Source of the DNA: JAPPHA01 sp963662705
GTDB taxonomy: Bacteria > Pseudomonadota > Alphaproteobacteria > Rhodobacterales > Rhodobacteraceae
Length of the DNA: 64,000 bases
Assembly (NCBI GenBank): GCA_963662705.2
Contig: OY759767.1
Location: forward strand, 5,766,001 to 5,830,000
Reading direction: 5' to 3'
The stretch's first letter is position 1; each line of letters starts with the position of its first letter. Positions 45,362 through 52,903 of the stretch are shown piece by piece. The translations under genes and the position numbers were made by a program. The notes under the pieces were generated by a model. The model was not told where the DNA came from. It did not search any database and worked only from the letters and a program-made list of their open reading frames with translations.

Positions 45362-45380
45362 CCGGCGCGTTTCGCGCCGG
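45362..45380 (+). terminator. Probable rho-independent terminator
   Basis: CCGGCGCG-TTT-CGCGCCGG is an 8-bp perfect GC stem with a 3-base loop, followed by TCTTTCG. It lies 25 bases after the synthase stop codon. Confidence 0.65.
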
Positions 45381-45512
45381 TCTTTCGCCTGGCGTTCAGC
45401 CGGTCGTAATTCGTAATGACAGTGTGAGAGCGGCGCCAGAAGGCCGATCGCACAGGAATTCGACAACACGCCCATGACATGGCCGCCAATGGCCAATGAC
45501 AGGAGTCCTCCG

Positions 45513-46091
45513 ATGGCACGAGAATTCCGCCGGGTCGTGACCGGGCATGACGAAAACGGCAGGGCCGTCGTGATCAGCGACGCGGTTGCGAAGCAGTTTC
45601 TGGAACGCCCGAGCAGGCCCGGTGTCCGGTTGACGAATTTCTGGATCGAACGCGGCAGCCCCGCCGAATACGACGGCCCGACGGAAACCTGCACCGGGGA
45701 CTTCGTCCTACATCCGCCGCCCCTGGGAAGCACGTTTCGCTGCGTCGAGTTTCTTCCCGAAGACCCCGAGGTGATGAAAACGCTCGACGGCAGGGCGGCC
45801 TTTGGAGAGATGGGAGCGAGCGCCAACATCGTCGAAGACGCCCGGCATCCGTTCATGCATCGGACCGACTCGCTGGACTACGCAATCGTGTTGAGCGGAG
45901 AGATCAGGATGATGATGGACGATGAGGAGGATGACCTGCTGTTGAAAGCGGGCGACGTCGTGATTCAGCGAGGGACCAACCATGCCTGGTCAAACCGTGG
46001 CACGGAGCCATGCGTCATCGCGTTTGTTCTTGTCGATGGCGTCGCCCGGCGTGATGCGCCGGAAGAGAGGCGCAAAGGAATCCACAGGTAA
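45513..46091 (+). CDS. Cupin-domain protein
   Basis: A protein of 192 residues. The C-terminal half shows cupin features: SLDYAIVLSGEIRMMMDDEEDDLLLKAGDVVIQRGTNHAWSNRG (about 132-175) with one clear His at NHAW. The N-terminal segment EFRRVVTGHDENGRAVVISD is shared by a group of small cupins found next to aromatic or organic acid genes. ATG 45513 has AGGAG upstream. The final residues are near a deletion junction at about 46110, so the C-terminus might be slightly altered. The reaction is unknown. Confidence 0.75.
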   Translation: MAREFRRVVTGHDENGRAVVISDAVAKQFLERPSRPGVRLTNFWIERGSPAEYDGPTETCTGDFVLHPPPLGSTFRCVEFLPEDPEVMKTLDGRAAFGEMGASANIVEDARHPFMHRTDSLDYAIVLSGEIRMMMDDEEDDLLLKAGDVVIQRGTNHAWSNRGTEPCVIAFVLVDGVARRDAPEERRKGIHR

Positions 46092-46111
46092 ATTCGGACG
46101 CGGTCGATTCC

Positions 46112-46201
46112 CTCGCCGCTGGCTATGTCGATCGACACACCGTGCAGCACGTGCACAGATCCGTAGCTCTTGAAAAGGTCCCTGGTCCTGACGTGACTCA
46201 C
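46112..46201 (-). pseudogene. Stub of a MalK-type ABC ATPase gene
   Basis: From ATG 46201 the minus strand reads HVRTRDLFKSYGSVHVLHGVSIDIASGE, exactly the first 30 residues of a MalK/UgpC-type ATPase. The expected next part (F-V-x-x-V-G-P-S-G-C-G-K-S-T) is missing and unrelated sequence follows. It lies 44 bases after the alpha-hydroxyacid dehydrogenase stop. This looks like the lost ATPase of the importer encoded at 51-56 kb. Confidence 0.75.
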
Positions 46202-46245
46202 GACCTGCGACGATCCGGAATCGGAAAATCCGCCAGCGGGCGGAT

Positions 46246-47439
46246 CTACTTGGTGACGACCGGCGATGCCATCGGTTTCGGCCGCATCCGTGACAACGGA
46301 TTACCGAAAATCAAGCTGTCGGGGCCGATGGCGTCGACTGAATTGACTCCGCAAAGTCCCATCGTCTTGTCGAGATCATTGCCGATGATTTCGAGGACGT
46401 GAGCGACGCCGCGCTCCCCCAGGGCGCCAAGGCCGTATAGCATCGAACGACCGACATAGGTTCCCTTTGCGCCCAACGCGATCGCCTTGAAGACGTCTTG
46501 ACCCGACTGAATTCCACCGTCGAATTGGACCTCGACCCGGTCGCCCACGGCCGCGACCACTTTCGGCAGAGCCGAGATCGACGAGATCGCGCCATCGAGT
46601 TGCCGGCCGCCATGATTTGAGACCACGATCGCGTCGGCACCGCATTCGACGGCGCGCTCGGCGTCGGCGTTGTCAAGGATCCCCTTAACGATCAGCTTGC
46701 CCTTCCAGCGCTCGCGAATGAACCGCACGCCGGACCAATCCATGCTCGGATCGAACTGGCTGTCCGTCCAGCGCGCGAGCCCGTCCAGATCGTCGAGGCC
46801 GTCGATATGCCCGACGAGGGTTCCGAAGCGGCGCCGACGCGTGAACAGCATTTGCGCGCACCACCGCGGTTTGGTGAGCATGCCGGCAAGATTCCTGACG
46901 GTCGGGCGGGGGGGCGAGGTCAGACCGTTTCGTGCGTCCTTGTGCCGATGGCCGGAAAGCGGCATGTCGAGTGTGAGCACCAGCGCAGAGCACTCCACCG
47001 CCGCCGCCCGGTCGAGGAGGTCGTTGACGAATTGCCTGTCGCGCATGACGTAAAGCTGAAACCAGAAGGGCTGCTCGACATTGTCCGCGAGATCCTCCAG
47101 GCCGCAGATCGCGACGGTGGACAGCGTGTAGGGCACACCAAACTTCTGCGCCGCGCGCGCGGCCAGTATTTCACCGTCGGCATGAACCATCCCGGTCAGA
47201 CCGGTCGGGGCGATGGCGACCGGCATGGCGACCGGTTGGCCCAACATGGTTGACACGGTCGTCCGATGCGAAACGTCAATGGCGACGCGCTGACGAAGGT
47301 GCAGCAACCCGAAATCTTGCCGGTTCTCACGCAAGGTCTGTTCCGTCCACGAGCCGCCGTCGACGTAATCGAAGAACATCCGGGGGACCCGCCGCGCGGC
47401 CAACCGCCTGAGATCGTCGACGCAGGTTATCGCGGTCAC
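46246..47439 (-). CDS. lldD: FMN-dependent alpha-hydroxyacid (L-lactate) dehydrogenase
   Basis: A protein of 397 residues of the lactate dehydrogenase/glycolate oxidase family. It shows the N-terminal ARRVPRMFFDYVDGGSWTE, APTGLTGMVHADGE (FMN), FQLYVMRD, LTLDMPLSGHRHKDARNG, KGILDNADAERAVECGADAIVVSNHGGRQLDGA (active-site His in NHGG) and VQFDGGIQSGQDVFKAIALGA. It oxidises L-lactate or another 2-hydroxyacid to the ketoacid. It overlaps the aldose-epimerase gene by 4 bases. In sugar oxidation loci it can consume L-lactate released from L-fucose or L-rhamnose (inference). Confidence 0.88.
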   Translation of the reverse strand: MTAITCVDDLRRLAARRVPRMFFDYVDGGSWTEQTLRENRQDFGLLHLRQRVAIDVSHRTTVSTMLGQPVAMPVAIAPTGLTGMVHADGEILAARAAQKFGVPYTLSTVAICGLEDLADNVEQPFWFQLYVMRDRQFVNDLLDRAAAVECSALVLTLDMPLSGHRHKDARNGLTSPPRPTVRNLAGMLTKPRWCAQMLFTRRRRFGTLVGHIDGLDDLDGLARWTDSQFDPSMDWSGVRFIRERWKGKLIVKGILDNADAERAVECGADAIVVSNHGGRQLDGAISSISALPKVVAAVGDRVEVQFDGGIQSGQDVFKAIALGAKGTYVGRSMLYGLGALGERGVAHVLEIIGNDLDKTMGLCGVNSVDAIGPDSLIFGNPLSRMRPKPMASPVVTK

Positions 47440-48521
47440 GTCGAATCACCATCCGCGCGCGGCCGCCCCGCAACTTTCGCTCCCCTCGCTACGTCGTGCC
47501 GGCTAACTTCGATGGCATAGCGTGTCCTCCAGCTTTGGCCGGCGTCAAATTCGTGCGCCGTGGCAAAGCCACGTCGCCGGAGCGGGTTGGTTACGCTCAC
47601 CGCTACGTCGGTTCCCAAATCAAACGGCGCGGCGATCGGTTCGATGCCGATCGCCCGGAACCGCCCGTTCCAGGGGTATGCCTTGCGTCCGTGATTTGAG
47701 ATCCACAGCATGCAGCCAGGGAACGCGCCCGGATCCCATTGCAGCCGGACGGTATATCCTTCGTCGGGAACAAACAGTTCGGCGACACCACCGGCGCCGG
47801 TTACCAATACGAGTTCCTCGGTCGGGAAGTCGAGTGGATGGAGCCCGAGATCGACAGGCGACCCTTCGATGCGGGGCACTGCATCGAATGGTACCGCCCA
47901 CCGACCCGGCTCGAACCTTGAAACGCCTGGTTCGGCCTGCACCGGATAGGTGTGCACTTCCGGCTGTCCCGCGAAACTCAGTTTGGCGGAATGAGGAGCA
48001 TCGGGCAGACGGAACGTGGGATGCAGGCCAATCGGCAACTGCACCTTGTCCCGGACGTCAACCGTCAGTTCGAACTCTATTCTGGGCGCGTCGGGTATGC
48101 CGCGCACGATCCGGGATACGCGGCGGACGGGATGGTTCTCCGGATACTCCAGCACAAGTTCGACCGATCCCGCGTCCTGGCCCGCCATTCGCCAGACCGC
48201 ATTGGACGAGTACCCGTGAAAGTGGGCCCCGTAGCCGTGGGTCGAGGGCGGGCCCTCAAGCCAGTCCGAGGGCAGGTTGCCTGGCGGATCGGGCATGCCG
48301 AACGGCACGCAGACCCATTCTCCGCGCAGCCGTTTGAGGAGTGGGGGAAGCGCGTCGAATTCAGGCCCGGTGTCGTTGGACCAGGGCGCCACCGCAAAGG
48401 GCTGCACCGGCGCGGCGGTGCCGAGGTCGAACCGCGCCGGGCCGAGCATGGCGCCAGTCTTCAGAATAGACGCTTCGCCACGATTCCAAGTGAGACGCCA
48501 TTCGGGATCTGCGGTCATCAC
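47436..48521 (-). CDS. Aldose 1-epimerase-like (galactose mutarotase fold) protein
   Basis: A beta-sandwich protein of 361 residues of the GalM-like superfamily. Conserved pieces are the central HGYGAHFHGYSSNAVW (about 94-109) and LPIGLHPTFRLPD with a catalytic-type His (about 169). It probably interconverts anomers of a sugar so that a dehydrogenase or lactonase gets the right form. It is coupled to the lactonase upstream (overlap 4 bases) and the FMN dehydrogenase downstream. Substrate unknown. Confidence 0.8.
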   Translation of the reverse strand: MMTADPEWRLTWNRGEASILKTGAMLGPARFDLGTAAPVQPFAVAPWSNDTGPEFDALPPLLKRLRGEWVCVPFGMPDPPGNLPSDWLEGPPSTHGYGAHFHGYSSNAVWRMAGQDAGSVELVLEYPENHPVRRVSRIVRGIPDAPRIEFELTVDVRDKVQLPIGLHPTFRLPDAPHSAKLSFAGQPEVHTYPVQAEPGVSRFEPGRWAVPFDAVPRIEGSPVDLGLHPLDFPTEELVLVTGAGGVAELFVPDEGYTVRLQWDPGAFPGCMLWISNHGRKAYPWNGRFRAIGIEPIAAPFDLGTDVAVSVTNPLRRRGFATAHEFDAGQSWRTRYAIEVSRHDVARGAKVAGRPRADGDST

Positions 48522-49438
48522 GCCGCAGCGCCCTGTTCGCGCAGGGCGAAAAGATTTGGGTTCCGTCCGCGGCAGCCCGCAGACATGAAGAACAGGCCAC
48601 CGGCCTTGGGGCTTTTTGCGTAGTCGGCGCTGGTGAAATTGACTGTCGCCGAAGTGATCGCCAGACGATCCAGACCTTCCCCGCAGAACGTGGCACTGGA
48701 TGGGCGGCGCACGGGCATCTCAATCCTTTCCTTGACAGTCCCGTCCGGCGCGAGGCGAATCAGCGCCCAACCGTCCCACATCGCGCACCAGATGTTGCCC
48801 TCGGCATCGACGGACATACCGTCGGGAACCCCCAGGTGGGCAGAAGGGGTGAATATCGGCCTCCTGTTGCACGCTCGACCGGCCTCCGCGTCGAAGTCCA
48901 GCGCATAGGTGATGCCCGCGGCGGAATCGTTGATGTACATGGTCGCCTGGTCGAGCGACCAACCGATGCCATTAGGCAGCTGGTACTCGCCGAAAGGTTC
49001 TACCGAGCCATCGGGATCGATCCGAAGCAGTTCGCCACCGCTGAAACCCTTCGGATCGAAGTAGTCGTCCAGCATCGTGCCGATCCACAGCCTGCCCCGT
49101 GCATCGACCTCGCCATCATTGAAGCGTTTGCGTGACCTGCCGTCACTCAGGTCCGACAGAACCTCAGTTTCGCCGGTTGCCAATTCGAGGAGATGAACCA
49201 CCAGCCCTGACGCCACCACCAGGATGCCCGGATCGTCAGTCAGAGCGACGCAGCCAACACGTTCGGCAAAGGCCCATTGGCCGGTTTGCTCGCCGGTCGC
49301 CAGGTGAAAACGGAAGACCTGGCCGCGGCGAATGTCGACCCAGAATAGCTCACCCGTGCGCGCGTCCCAGACGGGACCCTCTCCTAAAATGGCGTTGGCC
49401 TGCTGCAAGCATTCAACTGTTCCGGTGGATATGTCCAT
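48518..49438 (-). CDS. SMP-30/gluconolactonase-family lactonase
   Basis: A six-bladed beta-propeller of about 306 residues. The metal-binding Glu is in GEGPVWDAR (near residue 18). Further markers are KRFNDGEVDARGRLWIGTM (Asn/Asp, about 103), LPNGIGWSLD and GVPDGMSVDAEGNIW (catalytic Asp, about 203). It hydrolyses aldonolactones made by sugar dehydrogenases. I start at ATG 49438, with GAGG 10 bases upstream; 49453 is the alternative. It is the first gene of a three-gene coupled unit. The SDR transcribed divergently at 49611 could make its substrate. Confidence 0.87.
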   Translation of the reverse strand: MDISTGTVECLQQANAILGEGPVWDARTGELFWVDIRRGQVFRFHLATGEQTGQWAFAERVGCVALTDDPGILVVASGLVVHLLELATGETEVLSDLSDGRSRKRFNDGEVDARGRLWIGTMLDDYFDPKGFSGGELLRIDPDGSVEPFGEYQLPNGIGWSLDQATMYINDSAAGITYALDFDAEAGRACNRRPIFTPSAHLGVPDGMSVDAEGNIWCAMWDGWALIRLAPDGTVKERIEMPVRRPSSATFCGEGLDRLAITSATVNFTSADYAKSPKAGGLFFMSAGCRGRNPNLFALREQGAAA

Positions 49439-49464
49439 CAAGCAAAACCTCATGAATTATTTGT

Positions 49465-49473
49465 CAGGTGACC
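49465..49473. promoter_or_regulatory. Shared motif CAGGTGACC, site 1
   Basis: This 9-base word, preceded by AATT, lies just before the lactonase operon. The same word (in inverse) lies before the binding-protein operon at 56528-56536. Its core GGT-x-ACC is quasi-palindromic, as expected for a GntR-type operator. Confidence 0.3.
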
Positions 49474-49610
49474 GAACCTATGATATGCAACTAATTCCAG
49501 TTGTGTCAACAACCACAGTATGCTTGAATTCTGCGAATTTGCGGTCGTTCACGCGGGTGGTTGGCTGACAGCCTATGCGCTGGATGATCGCAGAACAGCA
49601 AGGGAACGCG

Positions 49611-50390
49611 ATGACCGATGCATTTTCGAACAAGGTCGCCGTAGTGACAGGATCTAGCGGGATCGGGCTTGGATGCGCCTTGAAACTCGCCAGTCTGGGC
49701 GCGCGGGTGCATTTATGCGGCATCGACATCGAGTTGAACGAAAAGGCCAAGCAGCAGGCCGACGGCCTGCCCGTCAGCGTCCATCACGTCGACGTCGGCG
49801 ACGAGGCCGAAGTCCGGTTGTTTGCGGAGGCCGTGGGAACCGAGCATTCCGACGTACATGTGCTGCTGAATGCCGCCGCCATTCAGCCTTACGGAACAAT
49901 CGAGACCACCGAACCGGCCGACTGGGACCGGGTCATGCAAACCAACCTGCGGTCGTGCTATTTGACATCGCACTTCTTCTACCCGTTGATGAAGGGCCGT
50001 TCCGACGCTTCGATCATTCACGTCGCTTCGGTACAGGGCCACTGCAATCAGCAGAACGTACTGGCCTATGCGACGACCAAGGGTGCCATCCACGCGTTGA
50101 CGCGAGCGATGGCGGTCGATTGCGCAGCGGACGGGGTCCGAGTCAATTCGATCTCGCCAGGATCGATCCGTACGCCGCTTTTGGAGTTTGCCGCACGCGA
50201 GTTGACACCCGCGGGCGGGAACATGGAGGAAACGTTGAAAGGATTCGGCTCTTCGCATCCTATAGGCCGTGTCGGCACGATCGACGAGGTTGCCGACCTC
50301 GTGGCGTTCCTGGCCGGCAGCCAGTCCGGGTTCTGCACTGGCAGCGACTATGCGATCGACGGCGGGCTGAGAGCGCAAGTGGGGGTTTGA
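49611..50390 (+). CDS. Short-chain dehydrogenase, probable sugar 1-dehydrogenase
   Basis: A classical SDR of 259 residues: cofactor motif TGSSGIGLG (about 14-22), NAAA (about 86), catalytic Ser in HVASVQG, YATTK with Tyr and Lys (about 157-161), and the C-terminal TGSDYAIDGG. The start ATG 49611 has AAGGGAA upstream. It is divergent from the lactonase, mutarotase and FMN dehydrogenase, and a sugar dehydrogenase is the missing first step of such a pathway, so aldose oxidation to the lactone is likely. The sugar (L-fucose, L-rhamnose, galactose or other) cannot be told from sequence. Confidence 0.82.
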   Translation: MTDAFSNKVAVVTGSSGIGLGCALKLASLGARVHLCGIDIELNEKAKQQADGLPVSVHHVDVGDEAEVRLFAEAVGTEHSDVHVLLNAAAIQPYGTIETTEPADWDRVMQTNLRSCYLTSHFFYPLMKGRSDASIIHVASVQGHCNQQNVLAYATTKGAIHALTRAMAVDCAADGVRVNSISPGSIRTPLLEFAARELTPAGGNMEETLKGFGSSHPIGRVGTIDEVADLVAFLAGSQSGFCTGSDYAIDGGLRAQVGV

Positions 50391-50411
50391 TGAATATGAA
50401 ATTGGATCGAT

Positions 50412-51140
50412 ATGCCGAGTGCTGCCATGCGTAGCCCCGCTCAGGTCGAACAGGTCACCAAGTTCTCCCGGCAGGGACTGCCTTCGCAGGTCGCCAGCTA
50501 CATTCGCGACCGGATCGTCCAGGGCAAGCTGAACCCCGGCGACCGGCTTCCCACGGAGCGTGAGATGGCTAGCCAGCACGGCGTCAGCCGGGCAGTCATC
50601 CGCGAAGCCGTCGCCAAACTGATCCAACAGGGACTGGTGATATCCAGGCAGGGCGCCGGCGCCTTCGTTGCGACCCCCGACAATTCGACGACGCTGGTGC
50701 TCGACCCGCAAAACCTCGCGCAACCAAAGGATTTCCGGCAACTGTACGAGTTGCGCCTCGTACTCGAAAGCGGCGCCGCGGAACTCGCTGCACGCAATTG
50801 CGATGCGGACGATGTCGAGGCAATCGGCGACTCCATCGCGAACATGGCGCTGATCGAGGATTCGCATACCGTCTGGGTTGAGCGCGATATCGCGTTTCAC
50901 AGGTCGGTGGCGGCGGCGACCAAGAACGCGTTCATCGCGTTATTCATTTCCTTCGTCGGCCAGAGGCTGCAGGAGAGCATCTTCGTGGCGCTCAAGAAGC
51001 TCGACTTCAACACCATGAAGGAGGTCTCGATCAGGGAGCACCAGGCGATCTTTGACGCGATCAAGGCTCGCGATCCGGGCGGCGCCGGCGAAGCCATGCG
51101 CGCGCACCTGCAGAATTCTTCTCGAAGGCTCGGCCTCTAG
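50412..51140 (+). CDS. FadR-subfamily GntR regulator
   Basis: A protein of 242 residues. The DNA-binding part is residues 20-85 (GLPSQVASYIRDRIVQGKLNPGDRLPTEREMASQHGVSRAVIREAVAKL). The FCD domain follows with metal-site residues (DIAFHRSVAAAT and REHQAIFDAI). It starts 21 bases after the SDR stop, so it is probably in the same transcript, and likely controls the sugar locus on both sides. Confidence 0.88.
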   Translation: MPSAAMRSPAQVEQVTKFSRQGLPSQVASYIRDRIVQGKLNPGDRLPTEREMASQHGVSRAVIREAVAKLIQQGLVISRQGAGAFVATPDNSTTLVLDPQNLAQPKDFRQLYELRLVLESGAAELAARNCDADDVEAIGDSIANMALIEDSHTVWVERDIAFHRSVAAATKNAFIALFISFVGQRLQESIFVALKKLDFNTMKEVSIREHQAIFDAIKARDPGGAGEAMRAHLQNSSRRLGL

Positions 51141-51167
51141 CGGGCGGCACTTATCCCGACGTGCGAA

Positions 51168-52007
51168 TCAGTAATTGATCGCCCCGGCGGTCATTCCCGA
51201 GATGAACTGGCGCTGCAAAAGCAGGAACAGCGCTACGGGCACGATGCTGACCAACACTGACCCGGCGGCCAGACCCGTATAGTCCAATATCTGATCGGTC
51301 TGCAGCTGACGCAGACCCTGGTTGACGACGCCGATTCCTTCGGTCTTGACCAGGGTCTCGGCGACGATGAATTCGTGGAAGACGTTGACCACCGTCAACA
51401 CCGCAACGGCGCCGATGCCCGGTGTCGCCAATGGGAAAACAATCCTCCACAGGATGCCGAAGCGAGAGCAACCGTCGATCAGCGCCGCCTCTTCGAGTTC
51501 GGAGGGCAGCGCCAGGATGTACGCACGCATCAGCCACACCGCCAAAGGCAGGTTCGAGGCCGAATAGACGATAACCAGGGTCACCGGGTTGTTAATCATG
51601 CGATAATAGCTGAACACTTGGTATATCGCGACCAGATTAACCAGACCGAGAATGGTCAGTGAGAACATGAACATGAACAGCAGCGATGCCCGACCGAGAA
51701 AGGTGAATCGCGCCAAAGCGTAGCCGGTAACAAAACCCAGGGGCAGCACGATCACGCACACGGCCAGCGCGATGATGGTGTTGCTGATCGTGTAGGAAAC
51801 AAGCGATCCATGATCTATGGCGCGTCCGAAGTTCTCGAAGGTAAACGCCGTGAAATCAATCGAACCCGAAAAGACCAGGTGCTCGGGCTGGAACGATTTC
51901 AAAACGATCCAGCACGTCGGCAGCAGAAAGACAATCAGCACAATTGCCCATGTGAGCACGGTCGCGAAATCGATCCGCCTGGGACGGAGGGCAGCTTCGG
52001 CGGTCAA
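51168..52007 (-). CDS. Sugar ABC permease, MalG type
   Basis: A membrane protein of about 279 residues with six hydrophobic segments. The EAA loop is EEAALIDGCSRFGILWRIVFPLATPG (about 173-198). I start it at TTG 52007, whose bases overlap the TGA of the upstream permease (TTGA). The open frame to 52292 reads Arg/His-rich antiparallel noise and is not part of the protein. The C-terminus FISGMTAGAINY is typical. Confidence 0.82.
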   Translation of the reverse strand: MTAEAALRPRRIDFATVLTWAIVLIVFLLPTCWIVLKSFQPEHLVFSGSIDFTAFTFENFGRAIDHGSLVSYTISNTIIALAVCVIVLPLGFVTGYALARFTFLGRASLLFMFMFSLTILGLVNLVAIYQVFSYYRMINNPVTLVIVYSASNLPLAVWLMRAYILALPSELEEAALIDGCSRFGILWRIVFPLATPGIGAVAVLTVVNVFHEFIVAETLVKTEGIGVVNQGLRQLQTDQILDYTGLAAGSVLVSIVPVALFLLLQRQFISGMTAGAINY

Positions 52008-52903
52008 TTTCGCGCTCCGTATCCACGCTGCAGCCAGATGAAGCCAAGCATGGCCACCACGTTCACGACGGACATCAAAATGGCGATCGTCGAGCCGTAG
52101 CCGATATGGAAGTACTGGAAGGAGTGCTGATACATGTGCAGAGCGACCGTGGTCGTCGCGTCGATGGGCCCACCGCCGGTCAAGGCGATGATGATCGTGA
52201 CGAGATTGAAATTGCCGATCATGAGCAGGATCGACACCACCAGCAGGGACGGGCTGACGAGCGGAAAGGTGATCAGCCAGGTCTGTTGCCATCCGCTGGC
52301 GCCGTCGATCCGAGCCGCCTCGTAGAGCGACTCGTCGATTGCCTGCAGGCTGGCCAGCACGATAACCATGGCAAAGCCGATGCTACGCCACGTCTCGACC
52401 ATGATCAGCGCGAACATGGCGCCTTTGGTGGTGGTCAGTGGCCCCCCGGTCACCGCGCCGAGCGGCGCGTCGGGCATCAGAAGGATCATCCAGAACACGC
52501 CGGTGGCCAACTCGCTGATCACCCAGGGAACCACGATCATGGCGCGGACAATGCCCTGCCCTTGGAACTTGCGGTTGACCGCAACAGCCAGCAAAAAGCC
52601 GATCATTGCGGAGAGCACCGTGACGCTCAGCACGAACACGACGGAGCGCGCCCAAGATCTGGTCAGTTCCTCATGGAAGAACGCCCGGACATAGTTGTTG
52701 AACCCGATAAAGGATATGCCGCGTCTGGCTACGTCCCAGTCGGTGAGGCTGATGATGCCGGTGAAAATCAGGCTCAGGATGGTGAAGCTACCAACAAGAA
52801 CCGCAGCTGGAGCGACCAACAGGTAGGGGAACGGATCGCCCGGTCTTTTGTCGATCGGCAGCCGGTCAGCCGCGGCCACAGTTGCCGCGGCCACTACGCC
52901 CAT
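52004..52903 (-). CDS. Sugar ABC permease, MalF type
   Basis: A membrane protein of 299 residues with six hydrophobic segments. The EAA loop reads YEAARIDGASGWQQTWLITFPLVSPS (about 202-227). It overlaps the glycoside hydrolase end by 10 bases and the second permease by 4 bases, in an operon headed by the binding protein. No ATPase gene follows; only a 90-bp stub survives at 46112-46201. SmoK could serve instead. Confidence 0.85.
   Translation of the reverse strand: MGVVAAATVAAADRLPIDKRPGDPFPYLLVAPAAVLVGSFTILSLIFTGIISLTDWDVARRGISFIGFNNYVRAFFHEELTRSWARSVVFVLSVTVLSAMIGFLLAVAVNRKFQGQGIVRAMIVVPWVISELATGVFWMILLMPDAPLGAVTGGPLTTTKGAMFALIMVETWRSIGFAMVIVLASLQAIDESLYEAARIDGASGWQQTWLITFPLVSPSLLVVSILLMIGNFNLVTIIIALTGGGPIDATTTVALHMYQHSFQYFHIGYGSTIAILMSVVNVVAMLGFIWLQRGYGARN

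Noticed and set aside
49713..50900. A 395-codon minus-strand frame opposite the SDR and GntR genes
   Set aside because: Both plus-strand genes carry intact family motifs, so this frame is a shadow.
52008..52292. N-terminal extension of the MalG-type permease
   Set aside because: The residues are Arg/His-rich and come from the other frame of the upstream permease; a TTG start at the stop overlap is better.
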